The notes under the pieces were generated by a model. It saw nothing but the letters and a program-made list of their open reading frames with translations, was not told the origin of the DNA and did no database searches. Made by a program: the position numbers and the translations under genes. A stretch of DNA of 64,000 nucleotides from contig OZ037768.1 in the NCBI GenBank assembly GCA_964035545.1, forward strand, positions 24,144,819-24,208,818, written 5' to 3'. Origin of the DNA: Bugula neritina. Its lineage: Eukaryota > Bryozoa > Gymnolaemata > Cheilostomatida > Bugulidae. This document shows positions 48,324 to 58,791 of this stretch, piece by piece; the first letter of the stretch is position 1, and the number at the start of each line of letters is the position of its first letter.

Positions 48324-51300
48324 ATGTTTTTGAGATTTTCAAAAGGAGATCCAGGAGCCCTGAAGCCTGTGTTGGCGGCTGAACTCGCGTCAAAATCTCT
48401 GCAATTGGACTCACTTGAGGGTACGTCTATAGGAAGTATTATATAGAGTTGTGAGGGGGTGTGTCTATAGGAAGTATTATATAGAGTGGTGAGGGGGTGT
48501 GTCTATAGGAAGTATTATATAGAGTGGTGAGGGGGTGTGTCTATAGGAAGTATTATATAGAGTGGTGAGGGGGTGTGTCTATAGGAAGTATTATATAGAG
48601 TGGTGAGGGGGTGTGTCTATAGGAAGTATTATATAGAGTGGTGAGGGGGCGTGTCTAAATTTAATAAATATTTAGCTTTCACCTGCAACTATTAGTTTGT
48701 TTTATGAAATAAGTCTTTCAGAAAATCTTGAAATATTTTCATTTCCATTAAATTTTCCAGCTAACACTTTATTTCTCTTATTTCAGCCAACTTCCGCCCT
48801 GCACTTCTCTGTGATGGTGAAGATTTGGAGTTGTTCTCTATGAATGCTGCCAGTTGGTGAGTGAAGCATGACCCCAGCTGACCCCCAGCTGCCTGTTTTT
48901 GTATCCTTTGACTGCCACGTATTCATTTCATACACACAGCTACTCCTTCACCTTTCAGCCCAAATCACACATTTGAATGTCTTAATCCTACAAATTAAAG
49001 CAGCATTTACTAAACCTAAAATATTTCTGAACTAGGTGACTGGAAATTCAGCCTTTATGTTACATCTTATATATGTCTTTGTTTTCTAATTACCTACCAA
49101 TACAGCACCACTCCTTTCTATATCTATTTTACACTATGACCGTTACTTTCAGCTACCTCCTCGGAGCAAAGATTTCACCTGAGTTAGACCAGTGGCTGGA
49201 GTGGGAGGCGACTGAACTCTCGGTGCGTAATACTCTACGCTTTTTATTTATTAAAGAAGTATTTTACCATCAACTATATAATAAAATAAAGTTTGAATTA
49301 GTTCATATTTATAGAGAACCTGCACCCAGCCTTCATATTCTGTGTTGGTGGAACTGTTCTATAGTCAGAGCAAGTGATGCGATGAAATTACTTTGTGATG
49401 ACTCATAAACTGAGTAATTATGACTCATCACTTCTGCAGACGTTATTCCTGTCACTCTCTTATTGTGTTACTTCTGGACATGTTGCAGCCACTGATTCAC
49501 CTTCACGTGGTGAGCTGTTTGAACAAGAAGGAAGATGCGGCTGTCAAAGCTAAGCTGCTGGGTTGTCTCACTCAGATGGAGAACTCACTCATCACTCTGG
49601 ACCAGTCTCTCCATTCAGTGCTCTGGTGTACCCTCTTCTCTCTGGTCACCAGCAAATCTCTGCCAGGTAGAGTGTTATCTGTAGCTGCTGTTGTCATCTA
49701 AAATATTTAGAGTGAATAGAGTTCAAGCATTCAATAGACTATTGTTAGAGTAGTAGAGTGAGTTGTGTGAGGAAAGTTATCATATCTTACAGAATCAGCC
49801 AATTACCTGTGACTCAGTGTACTGCAGGAGCTCTTTGTAGAGATCAAGTGAATGTGTGTTGTAGAGCTGGAGACATCATTTGTCAAGGTCAGCAAGTGGT
49901 ACAAGGAGTTGGCAGCACGAAAGGAGTATGTTAAAGCTGTCAGCGATGTCTTTACATCAGATCCTCTTTCAGTACTGAAGGTATGAGTATAGAGAGTATA
50001 TATAGGGAGTATATATATATAGTATATAGAGAGTATATATAGAGAGTATATATAGCTAGTGTATATATAGAGAGTATATATAGAGTATCTATAGAGTATA
50101 TGGCACCTGGAGCCCATGACAGTGGTGACAGTATCTGCATAGATAATGAAGACCTTGCCAGCGTCAATAAGTTTAAATATCTTGGGTCTACAGTGATGTG
50201 CAACAACAAGATGGATGAAGAGATTCATACAAGGATGTCCAATGCTTCAATCTCATTCGGCAGACTAAAGACCAAAGTGTAGTACAATAAGGATCTGTCA
50301 TTCAAGACCAAGTGTACAGAGCCATTGTCCTGTCCTCTCTGCTCTATGGAGCGGAGGCCTGGCCTGTATACAGGATAGCCGCTCACAAATTCAACACCTA
50401 TATGATGAGACATCTACGCCAGATCTTGAACGTGAAGTGGTGGGATTTCATCTCGAATGAGGAGACTCTAGCACAGGCAAATCTACCCAGCATGTATGAA
50501 CTACTCATTCAAAAAAACCTGAGATGGGCTGGTCATGTGCATCGAATGGATAACTCTAGATTACCTAAACAAATTCTCTATTCACAACTGAAAGAAGGCA
50601 CCCGTGGTGTTGGCAGGCCGCGACTGAGATTCAAAGATACCGTTAAACGCAATCTAAAAGACCTGAAGATCCCTATTGGTAGCTGGCAATCTCTCAGCAA
50701 AGACAGATGTAAATGGAGGACCATGATTCACCGGAAGTCATCTTCGGACACGAAGGACAGCTAATGAATGAATGAATATATATATATATAGAGAGTATGT
50801 AGAGAGTATATATAGAGAGAGTATATAGAGAGTATAGAGAGTATATATAGAGAGTATAGAGAGTATATATAGAGAGTATATAGAGAGTATATATAGAGTA
50901 TCTATAGAGTATATATATGTAGAGAGTATATAGAGAGTATATAGAGAGAGTATATAGAGAGTATATATAGAGAGTATATAGAGAGTATATATAGAGAGTA
51001 TATAGAGAGAGTATATAGAGAGTATATATAGAGAGTATATAGAGAGTATATATAGAGAGTATATATAGAGTATATATAGAGAGTATATAGAGAGAGTATA
51101 TATAGAGTATATAGAGAGTATATATAGGGAGTATATATAGCGAGAGTATATAGAGAGAGTATATAGAGAGAGTATATATAGAGAGTATATATAGAGTATA
51201 TATAGAGAGTATATAGAGAGAGTATATATAGAGAGTATATATAGAGTATCTATAGAGTATATAGAGAGTATATATAGAGAGTATATATAGAGAGAGTATA

Positions 51301-54300
51301 TATTTTCCAGGCTACTATAGTAAAACTGCCTCTCCCCGACTACTGCCTATCCAATGCATCCACCCCTGAGCCAGTGGTGTCTGGGCCGGCAGCAGGGGAT
51401 ATAGAGACTGCCTACCGTACTTGGTGCACTAAAGAGCAGCGCCCCCTGTCCTCTCGACAACATCCTGTGTGAGTTTTCCTAGTGATGTCATATAACTGCT
51501 GGAATACTGTGTCAGCTGTATAGACGGATCAGCATATTGACACTTACTGTTCACTTGTTGAGTAAATAGCACAGAGTATTATTAACACACCATGTAACCT
51601 GCAGACTGTACTTTCAGACTACCGGATGCAAGTAAGCGTAACGTGCTCATTACCAGTGCCTTGCCGTACGTCAACAACGTGCCTCACCTCGGTAATATCA
51701 TCGGCTGCGTCCTGTCTGCAGACGTCTTCTCGAGATTCTGTAGACTCCGGGGGTACAACTCCTTATATATCTGTGGTAAGGGGGTACAACTCCTTATATA
51801 TCTGTGGTAAGGGGGTACAACTCCTTATATATCTGTGGTAAGGGGGTACAACTCCTTATATATTTGTGGTAAGGGGGTACAACTCCTTATATATCTGTGG
51901 TAAGGGAGTACAACTCCTTATATATCTGTGGTAAGGGGGTACAACTCCTTATATATCTGTGCTAAGGGGGTACAACTCCTTATATATCTGTGGTAAGGGG
52001 GTACAACTCCTTATATATCTGTGCTAAGGGGGTACAACTCCTTATATATCTGTGGTAAGGGGGTACAACTCCTTATATATCTGTGGTAAGGGGGGTACAA
52101 CTCCTTATATATCTGTGCTAAGGGGGTACAACTCCTTTTATATCTGTGGTAAGGGGGTACAACTCCTTACATATCTGTGGTAAGGGGGTACAACTCCTTA
52201 TATATCTGTGCTAAGGGGAATACAAACCCCTTATATATCTGTGGTAAGGGGATACGCTACTCTCTCACTTGTACTCTGTCACAGGCACAGATGAGTACGG
52301 TACAGCCACTGAGACTAAGGCCGTACAGGAGGGGCTAACTCCCGAGGAGATCTGTGAGAAGTATTACCGACTCCACTCTGACATATACAAGTGGTTCAAC
52401 ATTGACTTTGATCACTTTGGGCGGACAACTACTTCTCACCAAACTAAGTAGGCGTATATTATCTGTCATATATATTACTAGTCATATATATGTATAATAT
52501 ATATCGTTTGTCATATGTGTGTAATATATACTATCTTTCATATAATGTTTGATGTACTAGATTCTTAGTCAATGATGAGTTGCTTTACTTTGATTTATTT
52601 TGTTCGTTGAATATTTTTACTTTTGTTTTGTTTTTCAATTTTACAACGTTGCTGTCTTCTTGTTCCTATTGAACTTTATTGTTTCACAGCCGCCATTTTG
52701 TATTTCAGAATATCCCAGGATATATTCTGGAAGGTGTATAAGAATGGTTACATCAGTAAAGACTCCGTCGAACAGTTGAGATGTGAGAAGTGTGAGAGGT
52801 AAGAGCTGTGTTACCATGAAATACTGTCACTATGAAATAACCTTTGTCATGTGACACTGGTGTTGCCATACAGTGCTGTTCCTATGTAGTAGTGTATGCT
52901 AATGTTGTATCCTTACAGGTTTCTAGCTGACAGGTTCGTAGAGGGCACGTGCCCTCTGTGTGGGTACGAGGATGCCCGTGGAGATCAATGTGATAAGTGT
53001 GGTAAACTGATAAACGCCGTAGAGCTCATTAACCCCAAGTGTAAGCTGTGTAAATCATCGCCGGTGGTGAAGAGCTCAAATCATCTCTTCCTTGATCTCT
53101 CCACGGTTGGTTGGAATATAGTATCTCGAGTTTACTAGCAGGCTATGCTGTATCTTAGGGTATCTCCTGTAGACGTCCCCTGCTTTGTTCACTGTCTCAC
53201 ATCAGTTGGTTCTAAGACTAGCTTAATCTCGAATAATATACTGTAGTAATAATTAAGGTGATATAATGATTTGATTACAGTATACTGGCATTAGTATTAT
53301 ACTTTGTGACTGTCTAAATTGAGAAGTTTCAGTAAGTTAATAAAACTACATAGTACAATCATTAGTGGGACAGAGTGGGTAGAGAGTGAGACTGAGTGAT
53401 TAGAGAGTGATACTGAGTGAGTAGAGAGTGAGACTGAGTGAGTAGAGAGTGAGACTGAGTGAGTAGAGAGTGAGACTGAGTGAGTAGAGAGTGAGACTGA
53501 GTGAGTAGAGAGGGAGACTGAGTGAGTAGAGAGTGAGACTGAGTGAGTAGAGAGTGAGTAGAGAGTGAAACTGAAGAATTGTTAACAAATACTGAAATCT
53601 GTTTGTTTAGCTGACGGACAAGCTATCAGAGTACCTGGCTGTGGAATGGGAAAGAGGTACGTGGTCCCACAATGCCAAGGTTATCACTAAGGCATGGCTA
53701 AGAGATGGACTGAAGCCGCGGTGTATCACCCGAGACCTGAAATGGGGGACTCCTGTGCCACTAGAGGGTTTCACAGACAAAGTGTTCTATGTGTGGTTTG
53801 ATGCTCCTATTGGCTACATCTCCATCACTGCCAGCTATACTGACCAATGGGAGAAGTGGTGGAAGAATCCTCAACAGGTACCCGTTTAGCCCTGCACTTC
53901 CATCGTCCAAGTAACTAACTACTAACTAACTAGCTAACTAACTAACTACTATATACTAACTACTAGCTTACTAACTAACTAACTAACAAACTAACTACTA
54001 GCTAATTAACTAATTAACTACTATATACTAACTACTAGCTAACTAACTAATAACTAGTTAACTAACTAACTAGCTAACTAGAGGGTTATATAGTAAAGTT
54101 TGTTCAAAGTTACAGCTTGTAGTTTGCTAGTAACATAGAAAAGAAAACTCCTATCTCCATGGTTGGTTAAACATATCAACATGTTACAACATAGTAAATG
54201 TTATCATATAATCTGCTTTTAAAATTTAATAGTTGCAAAAGTCTTATATTAAAAATATTGTCCTCTATAAAGAAAGTGTGGAATACGTCTGCTTATTGAC

Positions 54301-57300
54301 AGGTTGAGACGTATAACTTCATGGCAAAGGACAACGTGCCCTTTCACAGTGTCGTGTTTCCCTGCACTCAGCTCGGAGCTGATGATAACTACAGCATAGT
54401 CAATCACCTCTGTGCCACAGGTGCGTTCTGCAGAGCTTCTGCCTTCTGCACAGTTTCTGCGTTCTGCAGAGCTTCTGCCTTCTGCACAGTTTCTGTGTTC
54501 ATAATCCTCAGGTGTCAAACTGGAAATTGTGTTTATAACACTCTACTTCAATTTCTATTATTCTAGTATTATAACTTCTAGTGTTTTATACCTGATTAAA
54601 ACTATATAATAATATATATTTCATAGTATAGGGAATGCTGTTATATGACATTTTAATATGTTGAATACATTGTGTAACATTTGTTGAATATTAAGAAGTT
54701 ATAAATTTACTAATAAGATTAGTTTCTTGTAAAAATGTTGAAAGTTTTTACTCAGAAATTTGCACCTCATATTCACTGCATAGCCTGCTGCCGCCACTGC
54801 TGCCTTATATACTGTAACATTTCAGAGTACCTCAACTATGAAAACGACAAATTCAGCAAGAGTCGAGGTGTCGGTGTGTTCGGTAACGACGCTCAATCAA
54901 CCGGGATACCGGCGGACATCTGGCGGTTCTACCTGCTGTACATGCGGCCTGAGTCGCAGGACAGCACCTTCAGCTGGGACGACTTCCTGTTGAAGAACAA
55001 CAGCGAACTGCTCAGCAATCTCGGCAACTTTGTCAACCGGGCGCTCAAGTTCATAGCTGACTTCTACGGCGGAGTTATCCCTGAGATGCAGGTGACTGAA
55101 GAGGACAAGGTACTGTTGGCGCAAGTGACGGCTGAACTGGAGTCGTACGTCGACAAACTAGAAGCCGTGAGTGGATAATATTGTATACAGTCTACAGTGT
55201 ATAGTGTATAGTACACGCCTGAGACTTGAACTATATAAATAATGCCATATGATTGGTTGGATTTTAAGAAAGTACAGTTGGCTATGTAATCATGTAGGCT
55301 TTAGTTCCCCGAATGAGAGCTGATCTAACACTACCTGCATTAGGAGTATTTATTCATAGTAATTGCAGACGTGTCTATTAGTTGCAGACGTGTCTATTAC
55401 TTGCAGACGTGTCTATTAGTTGCAGACGTGTCTATTAGTTGCAGACGTGTCTATTACTTGCAGACGTATCTATTAGTTGCAGACGTGTCTATTAGTTGCA
55501 GACGTGTCTATTAGTTGCAGACGTGTCTATTAGTTGCAGACGTGTCTATTAGTTGCAGACGTGTCTATTACTTGCAGACGTGTCTATTAGTTGCAGACGT
55601 GTCTACTAGTTGCAGGCGTGTCTATTAGTTGCAGACGTGTCTATTAGTTGCAGACGTGTCTATTAGTTGCAGGCGTGTCTATTACTTGCAGACGTGTCTA
55701 TTAGTTGCAGGCGTGTCTATTACTTGCAGACGTGTCTATTAGTTGCAGACGTGTCTATTAGTTGCAGACGTGTCTATTAGTTGCAGACGTGTCTATTAGT
55801 TGCAGACGTCACACTGAATTGTGTTTCAGGCTCAGCTGAGAGACGGTATCTGGCACATGCTCAGTATCTCTAGACTAGGCAACCAGTACCTCCAGTCTAC
55901 AATGCCGTGGAAGTTGTACAAGAGTGCTGACGCCGCCGACAAGGCCAGGGCCGCCTCTGTAGTTGGTGAGTTGTCCTCTCTCACGCTGACTGAGGTATGA
56001 CTGCCTTGTCAGCAACTGGCCAAGCTGTAGTAAACTGTGATGTAGTAGTTGTCTCTCCTGTATTACAGGTATCGCTGCTAACATAGCCTGTCTTCTCTCA
56101 CTACTGATACACCCCTACATGCCAGAGGTCAGTCAGACTATGAGGGACCAGCTCAATATTCAGTCGCTATGGCAACTGGAAAAGTCCTTCACCTGTAACC
56201 TCAAACCTGGTCATAAAATCGGAAAGGTAGCTCACTATTTTATGTAATATAATAGTAACTGTAGATGTTATCTAATATGAAAAGTTCTTAACATAATATA
56301 ACTTTGCTTTAAAAAATTAAAATTGCAATTTCTTAATTTTATTGGGTTCAGCTTTTCACTGCCTTTTTTTAATAAGTTTCTAGTATCTTTTGGAGAATTT
56401 CTTAAGAAAGTAATTTTTTAAATCATCGCTAGACCCCACCCCTTTTCTGTCACTACTTCCCGTCACTACTTCCTGCCACTACTTCCTGTATGAAGATGGT
56501 GTGTTCTCTGTTTCTAGCCCTCGCCTCTCTTTGCCAAGATCGAACCTGAACTGATAAGTGAGTTGAAGAAAAGATTCTCTGGTACACAGGCTACAAGAGA
56601 AGCAGACAGCCAGGTGAAGGTCACAGCAGATCCTGCAGAGGCTAAGCGACTAGCTGCCGAAGTTGAGAGTCAGGTAAGATAACTCTATGAGTAGCACACT
56701 AGTAGCACATGAGTAGTACATGAGTAGTACATGAGTAGCACATGAGTAGTACATGAGTAGCACACGAGTAGCACACGAGTAGCACACGAGTAGCACACGA
56801 GTAGCACACGAGTAGCACACGAGTAGCACACGAGTAGCACATGAGTAGCACACTAGTAGCACATAAGTAGTACATGAGTAGCACATGAGTAGCACACTAG
56901 TAGCACATAAGTAGTACATGAGTAGCACATGAGTAGCACATGAGTAGCACATGAGTATCAGATGAGTAGTACATGAGTAGCACATGAGTAGCACATGAGT
57001 ATCAGATGAGTAGTACATGAGTAGCACATGAGTAGCACATGAGTAGTACATGAGTAGCACATGAGTAGCACATGAGTAATACATTAAACTTTGAGAAATA
57101 TAAAAGCTTTAGTGTCTTTTATATTTCTTGGATTTTTACGTAAAAGCTGTGCGGTCATGTGTGGTTGTTTTAGTAAGTAAAGTTGTCATCTCTTGACTTC
57201 TATCTGTTATACTGAAGGCGTCTAAAGTGAGAGAGCTCAAGGCGAGCAAGGCTGAGAAGTCTAAGGTAGATGAAGAGGTCGTGTTGCTACTCCAACTGAA

Positions 57301-57683
57301 GAAAAAGCTTCTCCTGGCTGAGGGAAAGGATCCTTCTGAACAGAGCAAGAAGTCCTCTTCAGGTTTGACCTTCACCTTCCTGTCTCTATGACCTACGTCT
57401 GCACTCACATCGCTGTTGGCGTCTTCATTCATGTTTGACAACTTACAACAAAAAAGCTTAAGAACATTGTTATTATAAAAGCTTAGATTAGTAACAACTT
57501 AGTAAGTTTTGTAGCTTTGAGTTTAGCTTTAAATCTGTTCAAGTGCTGTGTATGATAGGATTTTGAATTCAACTTATTGCAAGAAAATTTAGTTTCAATT
57601 TATAATTGATAAACAGAGTGTCTGTTCTTTAATGTCAACATAGCCTGTGATTCTACTATGCAGGTAAAAAGAAGAAAAAGTAG
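48324..57683 (+). CDS. MARS1: Methionyl-tRNA synthetase, cytosolic
   Basis: It charges tRNA-Met with methionine (EC 6.1.1.10) in the cytosol. There are eighteen exons: 48324-48420, 48787-48856, 49153-49222, 49489-49666, 49865-49980, 51311-51468, 51618-51775, 52285-52447, 52709-52798, 52919-53105, 53611-53877, 54303-54420, 54826-55166, 55830-55965, 56069-56226, 56518-56673, 57218-57362 and 57664-57683. All phases agree and give 875 aa (human is 900). The N-terminal GST-like domain ([13 protein letters not shown]) comes first. The catalytic domain has [14 protein letters not shown] (HIGH box, exon 7), a Cys4-type knuckle ([22 protein letters not shown]) and [10 protein letters not shown] (KMSKS box, exon 13). 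A WHEP-like C-terminal helix pair follows and the protein ends in a poly-lysine tail. Several introns are filled by tandem repeats. Confidence 0.98.
48408..48655. repeat. 37-bp array duplicating the MARS1 intron 1 donor (about 6 copies)
   Basis: Exon 1 ends CACTTGAGG and its donor is GTACGTCTATAGG. The unit carries GGTGAGGGG then GTGTGTCTATAGGAAG, so the exon-end purine block and a GT start recur in each copy. Confidence 0.9.
49981..51310. repeat. GTATATAGAGA array filling MARS1 intron 5
   Basis: A run of about 650 bp of AGAGAGTATATAT variants, split by a LINE fragment (50096-50775), fills the intron from the donor GTATGAGTATAGAG to the acceptor. Period is variable, 10-22 bp. Confidence 0.9.
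50096..50775 (+). mobile_element. LINE 3' fragment (reverse transcriptase C-terminus)
   Basis: The insertion encodes the end of a non-LTR retrotransposon reverse transcriptase: [20 protein letters not shown], a stop at about 50280, then [39 protein letters not shown] and [18 protein letters not shown]. The 3' end is TGAATGAATGAATA, a short tandem tail as in RTE/CR1-like clades. It is 5'-truncated and inactive. Confidence 0.85.
51752..52250. repeat. 31-bp array of exon end plus donor in MARS1 intron 7 (about 16 copies)
   Basis: Each unit is the last 23 bases of exon 7 (GTACAACTCCTTATATATCT, then GTG) followed by the donor GTAAGGGG. The first copy is coding ([10 protein letters not shown]). 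About fifteen further copies follow, most keeping an intact GTAAG; some read TGTGCTAAG, which destroys the GT. Confidence 0.97.
53385..53568. repeat. 21-bp minisatellite in MARS1 intron 10
   Basis: About nine copies of GAGTGAGTAGAGAGTGAGAC plus T. Confidence 0.9.
53910..54082. repeat. AACT-rich repeat in MARS1 intron 11
   Basis: Irregular (AACT)n with interspersed ACTACTATATACTAACTACT units. It starts about 30 bp after the exon 11 donor. Confidence 0.8.
54421..54500. repeat. 36-bp duplication at MARS1 intron 12 donor
   Basis: About two copies of GCGTTCTGCAGAGCTTCTGC followed by CTTCTGCACAGTTTCT begin directly at the donor GTGCGTTC of exon 12. Confidence 0.85.
55365..55810. repeat. 19-bp minisatellite in MARS1 intron 13 (about 23 copies)
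   Basis: The unit is GTGTCTATTAGTTGCAGAC, ending about 20 bp before the acceptor of exon 14. Every unit has TTGCAG, a potential 3' splice site, but without a long pyrimidine tract. Confidence 0.9.
56690..57085. repeat. 10-11-bp minisatellite in MARS1 intron 16 (about 36 copies)
   Basis: The unit is GAGTAGCACAT or GAGTAGCACAC with TACAT variants, starting about 15 bp after the donor of exon 16. Confidence 0.9.
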
Positions 57684-58791
57684 TCACCTCTTCTCCTGCC
57701 ATACAACTGTGGATTCTCAGACTATAGGGATATCCCCAGCAGACGTCTGCAGCTAGTAACTATGGTAACAGTGTATCACAAAGGATGGTATAACATTACA
57801 AATAGATCTTCTAGTGACTTGCAATAGTTTATGATTATATAATCTTTTGTTTGGCTTTCCCTGTAGATGTTTACAGCTTGCTGGCATTTTACTGTTAGAT
57901 AAATTAATCTGCCATAGTGATACCTGTAGTAATCAACCTGGAATATACTTCGCGAATAGTTATTTTTCAGGTAATGCTTAACTAGGAAATTATTGTTTAA
58001 CTTATTAATATGGTTGTTTAGTTTCTATTTTCTTTTCATGGACTGCATTGACTACAATCTGTATGGAAATACTTTCAGCTCTCCCCCAAAGTTGCAATTT
58101 AAGATAATAGAATGTATATCTTGATGTAATCATTATATTGCATAATGTATTATATAGTAATATATAATATTATGCAATATGCTATTATATATGGTAATAC
58201 GTTGCATAATATTATATAACAAAGTATGTGAAATCATTAACTAGGAATCAAATAATTTTATGTTTCACTCACTGAGATTTGTTATGCTGTTCAACAGTAT
58301 ATTTTCAATTGTTTAATGACCTTAAATATTTTTGAAACAATAAATTAGTTCCTTTTAAATCTTTCATGCTTTTAGTTCAACAAGAAAGTTGTTGAGTAAG
58401 ATACAACTTCACCAGTCATACATTTACCAAATAAATACTTGAGACTTTTAAAATAATTGCAGCTTTTTTTAGTAGAGATGAATGATTATTGCAGCATTTG
58501 CTTGTGTCAACATTATGACTAGTATAAACTACTGCACTGTGTATTATAAGAGGTTGACACATGAACTCCCATATGGATACTAATACTCTGATATATAAAT
58601 ACTGACAATAGAGCTCTATGCTATGTCTGTAAGAGTTATTTCCCCAGTTTGTTGACCTGTTGACACAACTCCTGAATTCTAATAATTCAACGCTATTACA
58701 TAGCACATCATGTTGATTGTAATACAATCAGTTACATGTGCAGCAAAGTTTCTCCTTTTCATTGTTGGACTGTGCGTTTTCATTCTACAAC
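57684..58791. other. Intergenic gap MARS1 / Ser-Pro-rich gene
   Basis: This holds the MARS1 3' UTR and the presumed promoter of the next same-strand gene. AT-rich, with a small dyad region at about 58130-58220 (TATATAATATTATGC words). No gene seen. Confidence 0.4.

Noticed and set aside
51752-52250. CRISPR-like reading of the regularly spaced repeats
   Set aside because: Head-to-tail repeats without unique spacers in a eukaryotic intron; they are minisatellites.
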